Shown: piece by piece, positions 14,680-21,465 of the stretch | How positions within the stretch are numbered: the stretch's first letter is position 1 | Layout of the letters: each line of letters starts with the position of its first letter | DNA from: an uncultured Gammaproteobacteria bacterium | Lineage (GTDB): Bacteria > Pseudomonadota > Gammaproteobacteria > Rariloculales > Rariloculaceae | Length of the DNA: 24,372 bases | Direction of reading: 5' to 3' | Assembly (NCBI GenBank): GCA_946887385.1 | Contig: CAMPKU010000033.1 | Location: 1-24,372, forward strand | Position numbers and translations under genes: made by a program | Notes under the pieces: model-generated | What the model was told of the DNA's origin: nothing | The model's input: only the letters and a program-made list of their open reading frames with translations | Database searches by the model: none

Positions 14680-16002
14680 ATGCCGGCGCCAACAAAATCC
14701 AAGAACCTCGGCAGCGCAACCGAGCCCGACCTGAACGATCCAAAGGCTGCCACGCCGCTCATGGGCTTCGAGGCGCCTGGGCGAGCGCAGCGAACCGTCG
14801 TGGCGCACTCGCTTACCGGCGTGAAGGCGTTCCGGTCAGCGGTCGCCGACCTCGTGCCCGAGGCGCGCGCGCGTGCGGACGATGCCGAACGCGAGCGACG
14901 AGTTCCTGCCGCGAGCATGGCGAGCCTGCGTCAAGCAGGCCTGTTTCGCGCCTTCGTCCCGCGCGCCTACGGAGGCGACGAGCGGGCTCTCACGGAAGTG
15001 CTCGACGCGGCGGTCGATCTTGCGGCCGCGTGTCCATCAACGGCGTGGGTGGGCACGCTGTTCGCAATCCATAACATCGCCGTTTGCTGGCTCGAGAAAA
15101 ACGGCCAGGACGAGATTTTTGCCGGCGGCCCGGACGTGCTCGTCGCTTCCGCGGTCGCGCCCATGGGAACGCTCGTCCCCATGGAGGGAGGCTTTCGGCT
15201 GGCGGGACGGTGGTCGTTCTCGAGCGGAGTGGAGCATGCGTCGTGGATCATGCTGGGAGCAAACCTGAAGTCGGCGCCGCCGGACGCGCCGCCCGACTAC
15301 GTCTTCTGCTTCGTACGCGCCTCCGATGCGGCGCTGATCGACGATTGGCACGTGTCCGGGCTGCGCGCCACGGGGAGCAAATCGCTCGAGCTGAAAGACG
15401 TTTTCGTTCCGCATCACCGCGTAGTCTCGGTGCGCACCGTGCACGACGGAACCGCGCCGGGCCTGGCCGTCCACACACAGCCGTTTTACCGCTTGCCGTG
15501 GTATCCCGTTTTCGTTTGCGCCTTCCCCGCGGCAGCCTTGGGAACGGCCACCGCGATGCTCGAAGGATTTCGTGACTACATCGGCTCGCGCACCGACAGC
15601 TTCTCCGGCCTCGCGTTTCAAACGAATGCCGGCTCTGCGATGCGCATGGCCGCAGCCGCGGCCGAGATCGATGCCGCTCGCTTGATTTTCCGGCGTGACG
15701 TGACCGCGCTCGATCGCTCCGCCCGGGACAACCGGCCGCTACGGCCCGGAGAAGCCGAGAGGATCATGTACGACGCCGCATTCGTGATGGATGCATGCAG
15801 CCGCTCCGCGCTTGCGCTCTTTCGCGGAAGCGGGGGCCGAGCGCTGTACGCCAGCAGTCCGCTGCAGCGGCATTTCCGCGACATCCACGCCATGACGCAG
15901 CACGTGGCAATGGACCTCGACCGCGCCGGTGAAACCTACGGCAAGCTGCTCTTGCAGAATTCGCACTTCGCGTTCGGCGCACGCGAAAGCCCGCCCGGCT
16001 GA
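14680..16002 (+). CDS. Flavin-dependent monooxygenase / acyl-CoA dehydrogenase-fold protein (HsaA-like)
   Basis: A 440-residue protein of the acyl-CoA dehydrogenase fold, closest in layout to the two-component flavin hydroxylases (HsaA, HpaB-like group D) that use reduced flavin from a separate reductase. ASLRQAGLFRAFVPRAYGGDE is the N-terminal helical signature. CPSTAWVGTLFAIHN and GGFRLAGRWSFSSGVEHA form the middle beta domain. GLRATGSKSLELKDVFVPHHRV is a very characteristic segment, and the C-terminal helices with DIHAMTQHVAMDLDRAGETYG complete the fold. No glutamate catalytic base typical of true acyl-CoA dehydrogenases is evident to me, which favours hydroxylase. A GTG at 14671 is an alternative start; the first ~45 residues are not conserved, so ATG 14761 is also possible. 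It is followed after 6 bases by an O-methyltransferase. No flavin reductase gene is seen nearby. Confidence 0.85.
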   Translation: MPAPTKSKNLGSATEPDLNDPKAATPLMGFEAPGRAQRTVVAHSLTGVKAFRSAVADLVPEARARADDAERERRVPAASMASLRQAGLFRAFVPRAYGGDERALTEVLDAAVDLAAACPSTAWVGTLFAIHNIAVCWLEKNGQDEIFAGGPDVLVASAVAPMGTLVPMEGGFRLAGRWSFSSGVEHASWIMLGANLKSAPPDAPPDYVFCFVRASDAALIDDWHVSGLRATGSKSLELKDVFVPHHRVVSVRTVHDGTAPGLAVHTQPFYRLPWYPVFVCAFPAAALGTATAMLEGFRDYIGSRTDSFSGLAFQTNAGSAMRMAAAAAEIDAARLIFRRDVTALDRSARDNRPLRPGEAERIMYDAAFVMDACSRSALALFRGSGGRALYASSPLQRHFRDIHAMTQHVAMDLDRAGETYGKLLLQNSHFAFGARESPPG

Positions 16003-16008
16003 TCCAGC

Positions 16009-17040
16009 ATGCGTTACGAGCTTCCCGCTTCCGAAGACCGGGCGATCTGGGACATCTGGCTGTCGCTGCACCGGCTTCCTGCCATGGCGGTGGCCGACGA
16101 GCTTGGCGTGTTCGCGGCGCTCGATCCGGCGCCCGCGACGGCTGACGAAACCGCACAGAAGCTTGGCTTCAACCGCCGTGCGACCGGCGTTCTTCTTGGC
16201 ATGCTCACGGCCCTCGGCTTGCTCGCGCTCCGCGACGGCCGGCACGAGCTTGCGGACGTCACGCGCACCTACCTTCTGCCCCAAAGCCCCTTCTACTGGG
16301 GCCCGCTGCTTCGAGCGCTCGGCGTGTTGCCGCAGCAGCACGAGGCCTTGATTCGTGCGCTCCGCGCGCCCGACGAGGGCGCGCCAACGATCGCAACCGC
16401 GGACGACACCTCGGACGCCTGGCAGCGCGGGCACATCGACCGCGCGCATGCAGAGGTGGTAACGCGGATCATGCATTGTCACTCGTTGCCCGCATCCGTG
16501 GGCGCTGCCCGCAACGGCAATTTGGCCGGCGTCACCCGCTTGCTGGATGTCGGTGGCGGCTCGGGCTGCTTCGCCGTCGCCATCGCGCAGCACCTTCCGT
16601 CCAGTCGCTGTACCGTGATGGAGCTTCCTGCGGTCTGCGACGTGGCGGGGGGCTACATCGCGGACGGCGGCGTCGCGGATCGAGTCGATACGATTGCGGT
16701 CGACATGTTCCGTGACGCGTGGCCGCGCGGCTACGACGGCATGTTTTTTTCGAATATCTTCCATGACTGGGACGATGCAACCGGACGATTTCTCGCACGA
16801 CGCGCGTACGAAGCGTTGCCGAGCGGTGGCCGCATTTTTCTCCATGAGATGCTGCTCGCCGAGGACGGCTCGGGCCCGGTCACGACGGCGTCGTTCTCGG
16901 TGTGGATGCTGCTCGGAACCAAAGGCCGTCAATACACTTTCGGCGAGCTGCGGCAAATGCTCGCGAGCGCGGGGTTCGACGACATCGAGACACGCCCGAC
17001 GTACGGCTACTACTCCGTCGTGAGCGGCCGAAAGGCGTAA
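16009..17040 (+). CDS. SAM-dependent O-methyltransferase (acetylserotonin/hydroxyneurosporene OMT type)
   Basis: A 343-residue class I methyltransferase with an N-terminal winged-helix dimerisation domain (WLSLHRLPAMAVADELGVF, then GMLTALGLLALRDG). The catalytic domain has SAM motif I LLDVGGGSGCFAVAIA near residue 178, NIFHDWDD near 250 (holding the usual catalytic His region) and GGRIFLHEMLL. This is the plant-type/bacterial natural-product O-methyltransferase family. The start lies 6 bases after the preceding stop and lacks a strong ribosome site, so translation is probably coupled. Pairing with a flavin hydroxylase suggests hydroxylation followed by methylation of an aromatic or polyketide-like substrate (inference). 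Its last 31 bases overlap the end of the gene on the other strand. Confidence 0.9.
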   Translation: MRYELPASEDRAIWDIWLSLHRLPAMAVADELGVFAALDPAPATADETAQKLGFNRRATGVLLGMLTALGLLALRDGRHELADVTRTYLLPQSPFYWGPLLRALGVLPQQHEALIRALRAPDEGAPTIATADDTSDAWQRGHIDRAHAEVVTRIMHCHSLPASVGAARNGNLAGVTRLLDVGGGSGCFAVAIAQHLPSSRCTVMELPAVCDVAGGYIADGGVADRVDTIAVDMFRDAWPRGYDGMFFSNIFHDWDDATGRFLARRAYEALPSGGRIFLHEMLLAEDGSGPVTTASFSVWMLLGTKGRQYTFGELRQMLASAGFDDIETRPTYGYYSVVSGRKA

Positions 17041-18347
17041 CGCTCGGGCTCCCCGTCTTCGGCGAGGTCGGGCGGCAGGAACCGCGCCTGATAGCCTCTG
17101 TCCGCTGTCTCGACGAGCTTGTCTACGACCTCGTGCTCCTCGGCAGGCAGAAAGAACTTCGCAACCCTGAGTTGCTCGAGCGCTTCCGGCCAGAATTGAA
17201 GGGTGACGTAGGTGACGCCAAGCTTCAGTCGAACGTCGCCTCGATTGGGCAGAAGCGCGATCGCCGCAAGCAGCGCGTCCACTCTCTCCTGCAAATCCGC
17301 CGCGTAATCGGCCCGCGCTTCGAGCAGATCCACGGCAACGTCGACCGCGTCGAGCCTTACCGCCAACAATCGATCGATCCAGCCCGGAAACTTGCTCCGC
17401 GCTTCGGGCGATCCGGGCGGCGATTCGCCCGCGATCGTTCGCATCCCCGTGAGCACGGCCTCCGCGAGCACTCTTCGACTGCCGGGGGCCGCCGAGGCTT
17501 CGGCCGTGGCCACCGCCGACTCGATACCCGCCATGCATTCGTCGAGGCTGACGATTTCCGCGATGCTCTTTTCGCACAGCGCAACGAAGGCTTGGTCGAG
17601 ATACGCGAGATGCGATTCGGGCTCGAGCAGCGCGCGCTGCAGCAGTGAATAGTCGATGTCGTCCTTGATACGGATCACGACGTTTTCGAGCGCGCGCTCG
17701 GTCACCACCGAGGGGTAAAGCTCCAAAGCGTTCGTGTAGCGCTGCCACGCCGATGCCCCATAACGCCACCGTTCGGTGTTCGTGGATTCGTACGTGTACG
17801 CATCCTCGATCACGCGGGCGGCTTCGACTTCCCCCACGTGCCCGCCCACTTCCTTCGATAAGGCGTTGGCGAGCAGCTCCATGTGGGCGGGCTTGAACTC
17901 GGCGTGAACGGCTCCGCGCAGCCATTCGACGCGCGCCTCGCCCGTCTCGGCCACTTCGGCCAGACCTAAGTATCCCGCCGCATTGAACGGCTCGTTCTTC
18001 ACGACTTGGCCGTAGGCGGCGCGAGATCGCTCGAGATATCGCGCTTTGACCTCTGAGGCTACGTCTTTCCGTGCGAGGCCGTGGAGCGTTTCCGCGAGCA
18101 GCAGCGTCACTCCGGAGGAGTACGAGCCGCGCCGGGCCGTCTCCAGGCGTTGCAGAAAGACCAAACAAGTGGCCAGCGTCGACGCGGCCCGCGAGCATTC
18201 AAACGAGTGAAGGGCCTGCCAGCAGCGAAGATCCTGCCGCCCGCACGCTTCAGCCGCGGCATCCGCCGGCGCATCCGCTGCCGCGGCCTCGCCTGCGATA
18301 GCCGAACCAAGGGCCAGGAACAGAACAGCGAGAGTCCTGTGCGTCAA
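17010..18347 (-). CDS. Secreted TPR-like protein with six cysteines
   Basis: A 445-residue protein not assigned to a named family. A Sec signal peptide (LAVLFLALGSAIAGEAAAADA) is followed by a Cys-rich start with CGRQDLRC, FEC and ATC, then helical repeats resembling degenerate TPR/Sel1 units. The most TPR-like is GVTYVTLQFWPEALEQLRVA near the C-terminus. I count six Cys in the mature chain, an even number that suits disulfides. I prefer TTG 18347, which begins the signal peptide and has AGAGG 9 bases upstream; TTG 18392 would add 15 hydrophilic residues. The gene follows the DsbA-like gene on the same strand after 94 bases, so it may be a client of that oxidase (inference). Confidence 0.78.
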   Translation of the reverse strand: MTHRTLAVLFLALGSAIAGEAAAADAPADAAAEACGRQDLRCWQALHSFECSRAASTLATCLVFLQRLETARRGSYSSGVTLLLAETLHGLARKDVASEVKARYLERSRAAYGQVVKNEPFNAAGYLGLAEVAETGEARVEWLRGAVHAEFKPAHMELLANALSKEVGGHVGEVEAARVIEDAYTYESTNTERWRYGASAWQRYTNALELYPSVVTERALENVVIRIKDDIDYSLLQRALLEPESHLAYLDQAFVALCEKSIAEIVSLDECMAGIESAVATAEASAAPGSRRVLAEAVLTGMRTIAGESPPGSPEARSKFPGWIDRLLAVRLDAVDVAVDLLEARADYAADLQERVDALLAAIALLPNRGDVRLKLGVTYVTLQFWPEALEQLRVAKFFLPAEEHEVVDKLVETADRGYQARFLPPDLAEDGEPERYAFRPLTTE

Positions 18348-18386
18348 CTGCGCAACCTCTGTCTGCGCTAGGTCGCCAAATCGTAC

Positions 18387-18406
18387 GCGCAAATGGTGTT
18401 TTGCGC
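18387..18406. repeat. Inverted repeat between dsbA-like and TPR genes
   Basis: GCGCAAA (18387-18393) and TTTGCGC (18400-18406) form a perfect 7-bp stem with a 6-base loop in the 94-base spacer. There is no T-run after it on either strand, so it is at most an attenuating or RNA-stabilising hairpin. Confidence 0.35.
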
Positions 18407-18441
18407 TTCAGGGCTTCGCATTCCCGCTTGGCCGCCGGCGG

Positions 18442-19071
18442 CTAGCCGCCGCCGTGCTCCCTTTCTGCAAGCGCCTCGAGGATCTCGAACCAGCGCTCGT
18501 AGGTGCCTGCGAGGCCGCCGCGCGTCAGGTATTTGCCGGCCACCACGATGGTGGGCGTTTCCGGGATGCCGTAGCGCGTGACGAGCTCTTTCGCGCGCTG
18601 CACCTTCGTGTGCACGGCGAACGACTCGAAGGTCGCGTCGAACGTTTTGGCGTCCACTCCGTGCGCGGCGAAGAGCTCGCGCACCTTGGCCGGCGTCGCC
18701 AAGCGATTGCCCTCGAGGTGATACGCCCTGAAGAACGGCGCGTGAATCTGGCTGAGAATGCCGAGCGCTTCCGCTGTATAGAACGCTCGCGCATGCAGCT
18801 CGCCGAGCGAATTCCACACCGCGGGTATGCGAACGAGCTCGATGTGCTCCGGATTCGACGCCGCCCAGCGCTCGAGATGCGGCTCGAATTGGGCGCACCC
18901 GCCGCAGCCGTACTGGAACACCTCCGCAACCTCGACGCGGCCTTCGGACGCGCTCGTCGGCTGCGCCGCTCGAAGCAGCTCGTAGTCGACGCCCGCCCGC
19001 ACGGCGGCCTCTTGGCCGTAGCAGGCGCCTGCCGCCAGCAGGGCAAGCATGGGAACGATTCTCGACAGCAT
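18442..19071 (-). CDS. DsbA-like periplasmic thiol:disulfide oxidoreductase
   Basis: A 209-residue thioredoxin-fold protein with a helical insert, as in DsbA. An N-terminal export signal ends near residue 20; Cys17 within AGACYG could instead be a lipidation site. FQYGCGGCAQF holds the active site CGGC at residues 56-59, replacing the usual CPHC, so its redox potential probably differs. The cis-Pro loop is ETPTIVV (Pro173). AAGGAG lies 7 bases before the ATG at 19071. It is divergent from the ECF sigma operon, carries the same promoter signature, and its sequence closely parallels the DsbA domain fused to the anti-sigma factor (for example ARAFYTAEALG against AQAFFAAEALG). I withhold the symbol because of the unusual active site. 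Confidence 0.92.
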   Translation of the reverse strand: MLSRIVPMLALLAAGACYGQEAAVRAGVDYELLRAAQPTSASEGRVEVAEVFQYGCGGCAQFEPHLERWAASNPEHIELVRIPAVWNSLGELHARAFYTAEALGILSQIHAPFFRAYHLEGNRLATPAKVRELFAAHGVDAKTFDATFESFAVHTKVQRAKELVTRYGIPETPTIVVAGKYLTRGGLAGTYERWFEILEALAEREHGGG

Positions 19072-19120
19072 GGGTCACTCCTTTCCAGTATTGATACGGC
19101 ATACGCACCGACCGCCCTTT

Positions 19121-19145
19121 GACGCGGCACCACCGCTTTCCTTAC
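19121..19145 (-). promoter_or_regulatory. ECF-type promoter candidate for the dsbA-like gene
   Basis: On the - strand CGTAAGGAAA (19146-19137) is followed by CGTC (19124-19121); GTAAGG and CGT are 15 bases apart. This spacing and the CGT -10 core suit an ECF sigma promoter. Transcription near 19112 would give a leader of about 40 bases. The identical upstream element and spacing occur on the + strand at 19172-19197. Confidence 0.6.
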
Positions 19146-19171
19146 GCGCACCGGCGTTTGGCCGCACAGCC

Positions 19172-19197
19172 CGTAAGGAAACGCCGCTTCGAGCGTG
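19172..19197 (+). promoter_or_regulatory. ECF-type promoter candidate for the sigma/anti-sigma operon
   Basis: CGTAAGGAAA (19172-19181) and CGTG (19194-19197), again 15 bases between GTAAGG and CGT, mirror the divergent copy. Transcription near 19204 leaves about 20 bases before the TTG start, containing the GGGAGGG ribosome site (19214-19220). This would make the sigma factor autoregulated. Confidence 0.6.
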
Positions 19198-19225
19198 TTA
19201 AGCAGTTGGCCGCGGGAGGGAACGG

Positions 19226-19780
19226 TTGGAGGAGGAGTCCGAGCAGCGGTTCGAAACCTTGGTGGGGCCGCATTTTGCCGCGCTCCATCGAGCTGCGCTG
19301 CGCCTCACCCGGCGCCTTCAGGACGCGGAAGATCTCGTCCAGGAGGTGTGCTTGCGCGCCTATCGCGAGCTCGCGACGCTCGAGTCGCTCGACAGCGTGT
19401 GTGCCTGGCTGCTGCGGGTGCAGTACCGCCTCTTTGTAGACGGCGTGCGCAAGCGCGTGCGCGCCCGCACCGATGCGGTGGGCTACGGCGACGACTCGAT
19501 CGAAGCGCTCGCGAGCGATGAGCCGGGCCCCGAGGAGCTTACGAGCGCCGCTTACACGCAGGAGCGGCTCGACAAAGCGTGGGAGCAGCTCACGGTGGAA
19601 CAGCGCGCTCTGCTCGCGCTGCACGCCGAGGGTTACGACCTCGCGGAGCTGGAAGAGATCACGGGAAAGAATAGGAACCTGCTGAGCGCTCGGCTGCACC
19701 GAGCCCGCGCGCGGCTCGCAAAACTAATTGGTGACGACGCGCACAGCCTGCGCTCACCCTGCCTGGAGAATCGCTCATGA
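19226..19780 (+). CDS. RNA polymerase sigma factor, ECF subfamily
   Basis: A 184-residue ECF sigma factor with only the sigma2 and sigma4 regions. Sigma2 covers about residues 8-80 (FETLVGPHFAALHRAALRLT, then DAEDLVQEVCLRAYRE, which contacts core polymerase and the -10). Sigma4 covers about 110-170 (AWEQLTVEQRALLALHAEGY, then the recognition helix region GKNRNLLSARLHRARARL). The start is TTG at 19226, 5 bases after GGGAGGG; no ATG fits. The last codon overlaps the anti-sigma gene as ATGA, the usual arrangement for a sigma/anti-sigma pair. Its likely targets are its own promoter and that of the divergent dsbA-like gene, since both carry the same bipartite element. Confidence 0.95.
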   Translation: MEEESEQRFETLVGPHFAALHRAALRLTRRLQDAEDLVQEVCLRAYRELATLESLDSVCAWLLRVQYRLFVDGVRKRVRARTDAVGYGDDSIEALASDEPGPEELTSAAYTQERLDKAWEQLTVEQRALLALHAEGYDLAELEEITGKNRNLLSARLHRARARLAKLIGDDAHSLRSPCLENRS

Positions 19781-20730
19781 AGTGCCGCGACATCGACGCC
19801 GTCATCGACGATCACCGCGTGCGCACGCTCAGCGCGACGCAGAGAACCGAGGTAGCTGCCCATCTCGAGGAGTGCAGGCGCTGCTCGGGCGCCTGGCTCA
19901 CCAACGAGGCGCTGCTAGGCGAGCCAATCGCAAGTGTGCCGGCGGGCGCGTTCGCTGCCACGGCGCGCCGCGTCCGAGCACGGATCGCGGCGGAGCCCGC
20001 GCGCACGGCCCCCTCGTGGCAAGCAGCCGCGGGCCTGGCGGCGGTGTTGCTTCTGCTGTTGGCGTTCGCGGCCCGCCTCACCGTGGAGCTCACGACGGCA
20101 AGCGGCGCCACGGTCGCGGGCAACGAACCAAGCCCGGCGCTGCTCGAAGGGCGCGACTACCGCGCGCTGCCAGCGCTCGCGAACGGGCCGGCTTCCGAAC
20201 CGATCGAGGTGCTGCATTTGTTCGCCTATGATTGCGAGCCTTGTTACGCGTTCGAGCGCGAGCTCATGGACTGGCGCGAGCGAAGCGGCGAAGACATCAC
20301 CCTCGTGCGCCTACCCGTGCACTGGAACGTTCGCGGCCGGCTGCACGCGCAGGCGTTCTTCGCCGCCGAAGCGCTCGGCAAGGCCGACGACATGCGCCTC
20401 GCATTTTACGAAGCCATCCATGCCGACGGCGCTCGGCTCGACACCGTCGACGCGCTCGCGTCGTTGTTCGCGCGCTTCGGCGTGGACCGCGGCACGCTCG
20501 ACCGCGCGCTCTCCTCCCCCGCCGTCGAAGAACGCGCCCGCCGCACGCGCGATCTGGTCGCGGCCTATCGAATCACCGGCGTACCGACGGTGATCGTCGG
20601 CGGCGAATACGTCACCACCGGCGCGATGACGGGTTCCGCACAACGGCTCGCGGCCGTCGTCGATTCGCTCATCGAGTGCGTGGAGGCCGAGCAGCGCGCC
20701 GCAGCGACGCAACCGGCGAGGCACTGCTAG
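19777..20730 (+). CDS. Anti-sigma factor: ZAS zinc domain, TM helix and periplasmic DsbA-like domain
   Basis: A single uninterrupted 317-residue frame with three parts. Residues 1-45 are a zinc anti-sigma (ZAS/zf-HC2) domain with complete ligands Cys3-x25-His29-x3-Cys33-x2-Cys36. Residues about 83-99 are one membrane helix (AGLAAVLLLLLAFAA) preceded by basic residues, placing the N-terminus in the cytoplasm. Residues about 125-300 are a DsbA-type thioredoxin domain with active site CEPC at 153-156 and cis-Pro270 in GVPTVIVGG. Two more Cys lie near the C-terminus, one being the last residue. The start overlaps the sigma gene (ATGA) and has GGAG 8 bases upstream. The ZAS part should hold the sigma factor, while the periplasmic part should sense or handle thiols (inference). 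The architecture is unusual for an anti-sigma factor. Confidence 0.93.
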   Translation: MKCRDIDAVIDDHRVRTLSATQRTEVAAHLEECRRCSGAWLTNEALLGEPIASVPAGAFAATARRVRARIAAEPARTAPSWQAAAGLAAVLLLLLAFAARLTVELTTASGATVAGNEPSPALLEGRDYRALPALANGPASEPIEVLHLFAYDCEPCYAFERELMDWRERSGEDITLVRLPVHWNVRGRLHAQAFFAAEALGKADDMRLAFYEAIHADGARLDTVDALASLFARFGVDRGTLDRALSSPAVEERARRTRDLVAAYRITGVPTVIVGGEYVTTGAMTGSAQRLAAVVDSLIECVEAEQRAAATQPARHC

Positions 20731-20763
20731 CCGCACGAGCTGAGAAGAAGCGCACAGTCTCAC

Positions 20764-20789
20764 GCCGCGACGGTGGCCAGCGTCGCGGC
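20764..20789. repeat. 9-bp inverted repeat downstream of the anti-sigma gene
   Basis: GCCGCGACG (20764-20772) and CGTCGCGGC (20781-20789) form a perfect stem with an 8-base loop. No T-run follows, so it is not a standard terminator, but it could attenuate or protect the sigma-operon transcript. It covers a possible GTG start at 20773, favouring ATG 20833 for the next gene. Confidence 0.45.
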
Positions 20790-20832
20790 CGCCACGCTAT
20801 GGTTCGGGGCGATCGGAAACGGAGCAGCCCTT

Positions 20833-21207
20833 ATGTCGAACCCTGCGGCGCAAGTCCCAAGCAGCGAGTTTTTTCCGTACGTGGCGTCGTTCATGGCGGG
20901 CCTCGTCGTGTGCCTCGCTCTGTCGATCGCCGCCGGGGGCCGGGAAGCCGTGGATACGGCGGCATACGCTCCGCTCGGCATTCCGCTGATGGCGCTTGCG
21001 ATTCTCGCGCTCAGCTATCTGTTTCCGCAGCGGCCCTGGCGCTGGACGCTGAGCATGGCCGGCGGCCAGATGGTCGCGATGCTGCTGACCGGTTCGTCGC
21101 TGTCATTGTGGCCCCTCGCGATCGTCGCGATGTTGTTCTTGTCGATCCCGCAATTCGCGGCCGGCTTCGTCGGCGCGTACTTCGCGCGGCGAGGTGCGCG
21201 CGCGTGA
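20833..21207 (+). CDS. Small integral membrane protein, function unknown
   Basis: A 124-residue protein with four hydrophobic segments (about residues 17-33, 47-66, 73-88 and 92-115), no family that I recognise and no conserved catalytic residues visible. The ATG at 20833 has GGAG 8 bases upstream; a GTG at 20773 in frame would add 20 residues but lies within a hairpin. It sits 102 bases after the anti-sigma gene on the same strand and overlaps the next gene by one base (TGATG), so the two small membrane proteins are surely co-translated and may form a complex. Confidence 0.65.
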   Translation: MSNPAAQVPSSEFFPYVASFMAGLVVCLALSIAAGGREAVDTAAYAPLGIPLMALAILALSYLFPQRPWRWTLSMAGGQMVAMLLTGSSLSLWPLAIVAMLFLSIPQFAAGFVGAYFARRGARA

Positions 21208-21443
21208 TGGGCTTGGTGCAGATCCTGATCGGTCTAGGACTGGTCGTCATCGCGTACCGCGGTCATCTGAGCGGCGAAATTCGTGCCGGTTCGGCAGGCT
21301 TCAAGCCGTACACGCCGTCGCGGCATGCCAACCCGCTCGCGTTCCATTTCTTTCTCGCTCTGTATGTGTGCGCGGGTCTCGCGCTGCTCGTGTGGGGCGT
21401 GTTCGCGTTGCTCGGGCTCGCGGAGCCGATGCCCATCTCCTAA
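21207..21443 (+). CDS. Small two-helix membrane protein, function unknown
   Basis: A 78-residue protein with two hydrophobic helices (VQILIGLGLVVIAY near the N-terminus, FFLALYVCAGLALLVWGVFALLG near the C-terminus) joined by a basic loop with RGHLSGEIRAG and KPYTPSRHANP. It is too short for a confident family call. The start ATG overlaps the previous stop (TGATG), a sign of real translation. It converges on the ABC permease gene with a 22-base gap that holds no terminator. Confidence 0.65.
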   Translation: MGLVQILIGLGLVVIAYRGHLSGEIRAGSAGFKPYTPSRHANPLAFHFFLALYVCAGLALLVWGVFALLGLAEPMPIS

Positions 21444-21465
21444 ACCGACTGGGCCCTCACGAGCT

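Noticed and set aside
15739..18198. Very long open frame (about 820 codons) on the - strand across the flavin enzyme, O-methyltransferase and TPR-like genes
   Set aside because: It is antisense to or out of phase with three well-supported genes. Its composition is Arg/Ala/Gly-rich without domains, as expected for a shadow frame in high-GC DNA.
19177..19196. GGAAA as a classical RpoE-like -35 element
   Set aside because: Only 12 bases would separate it from CGT, too short for the GGAAC-type spacing; GTAAGG with 15 bases fits better.
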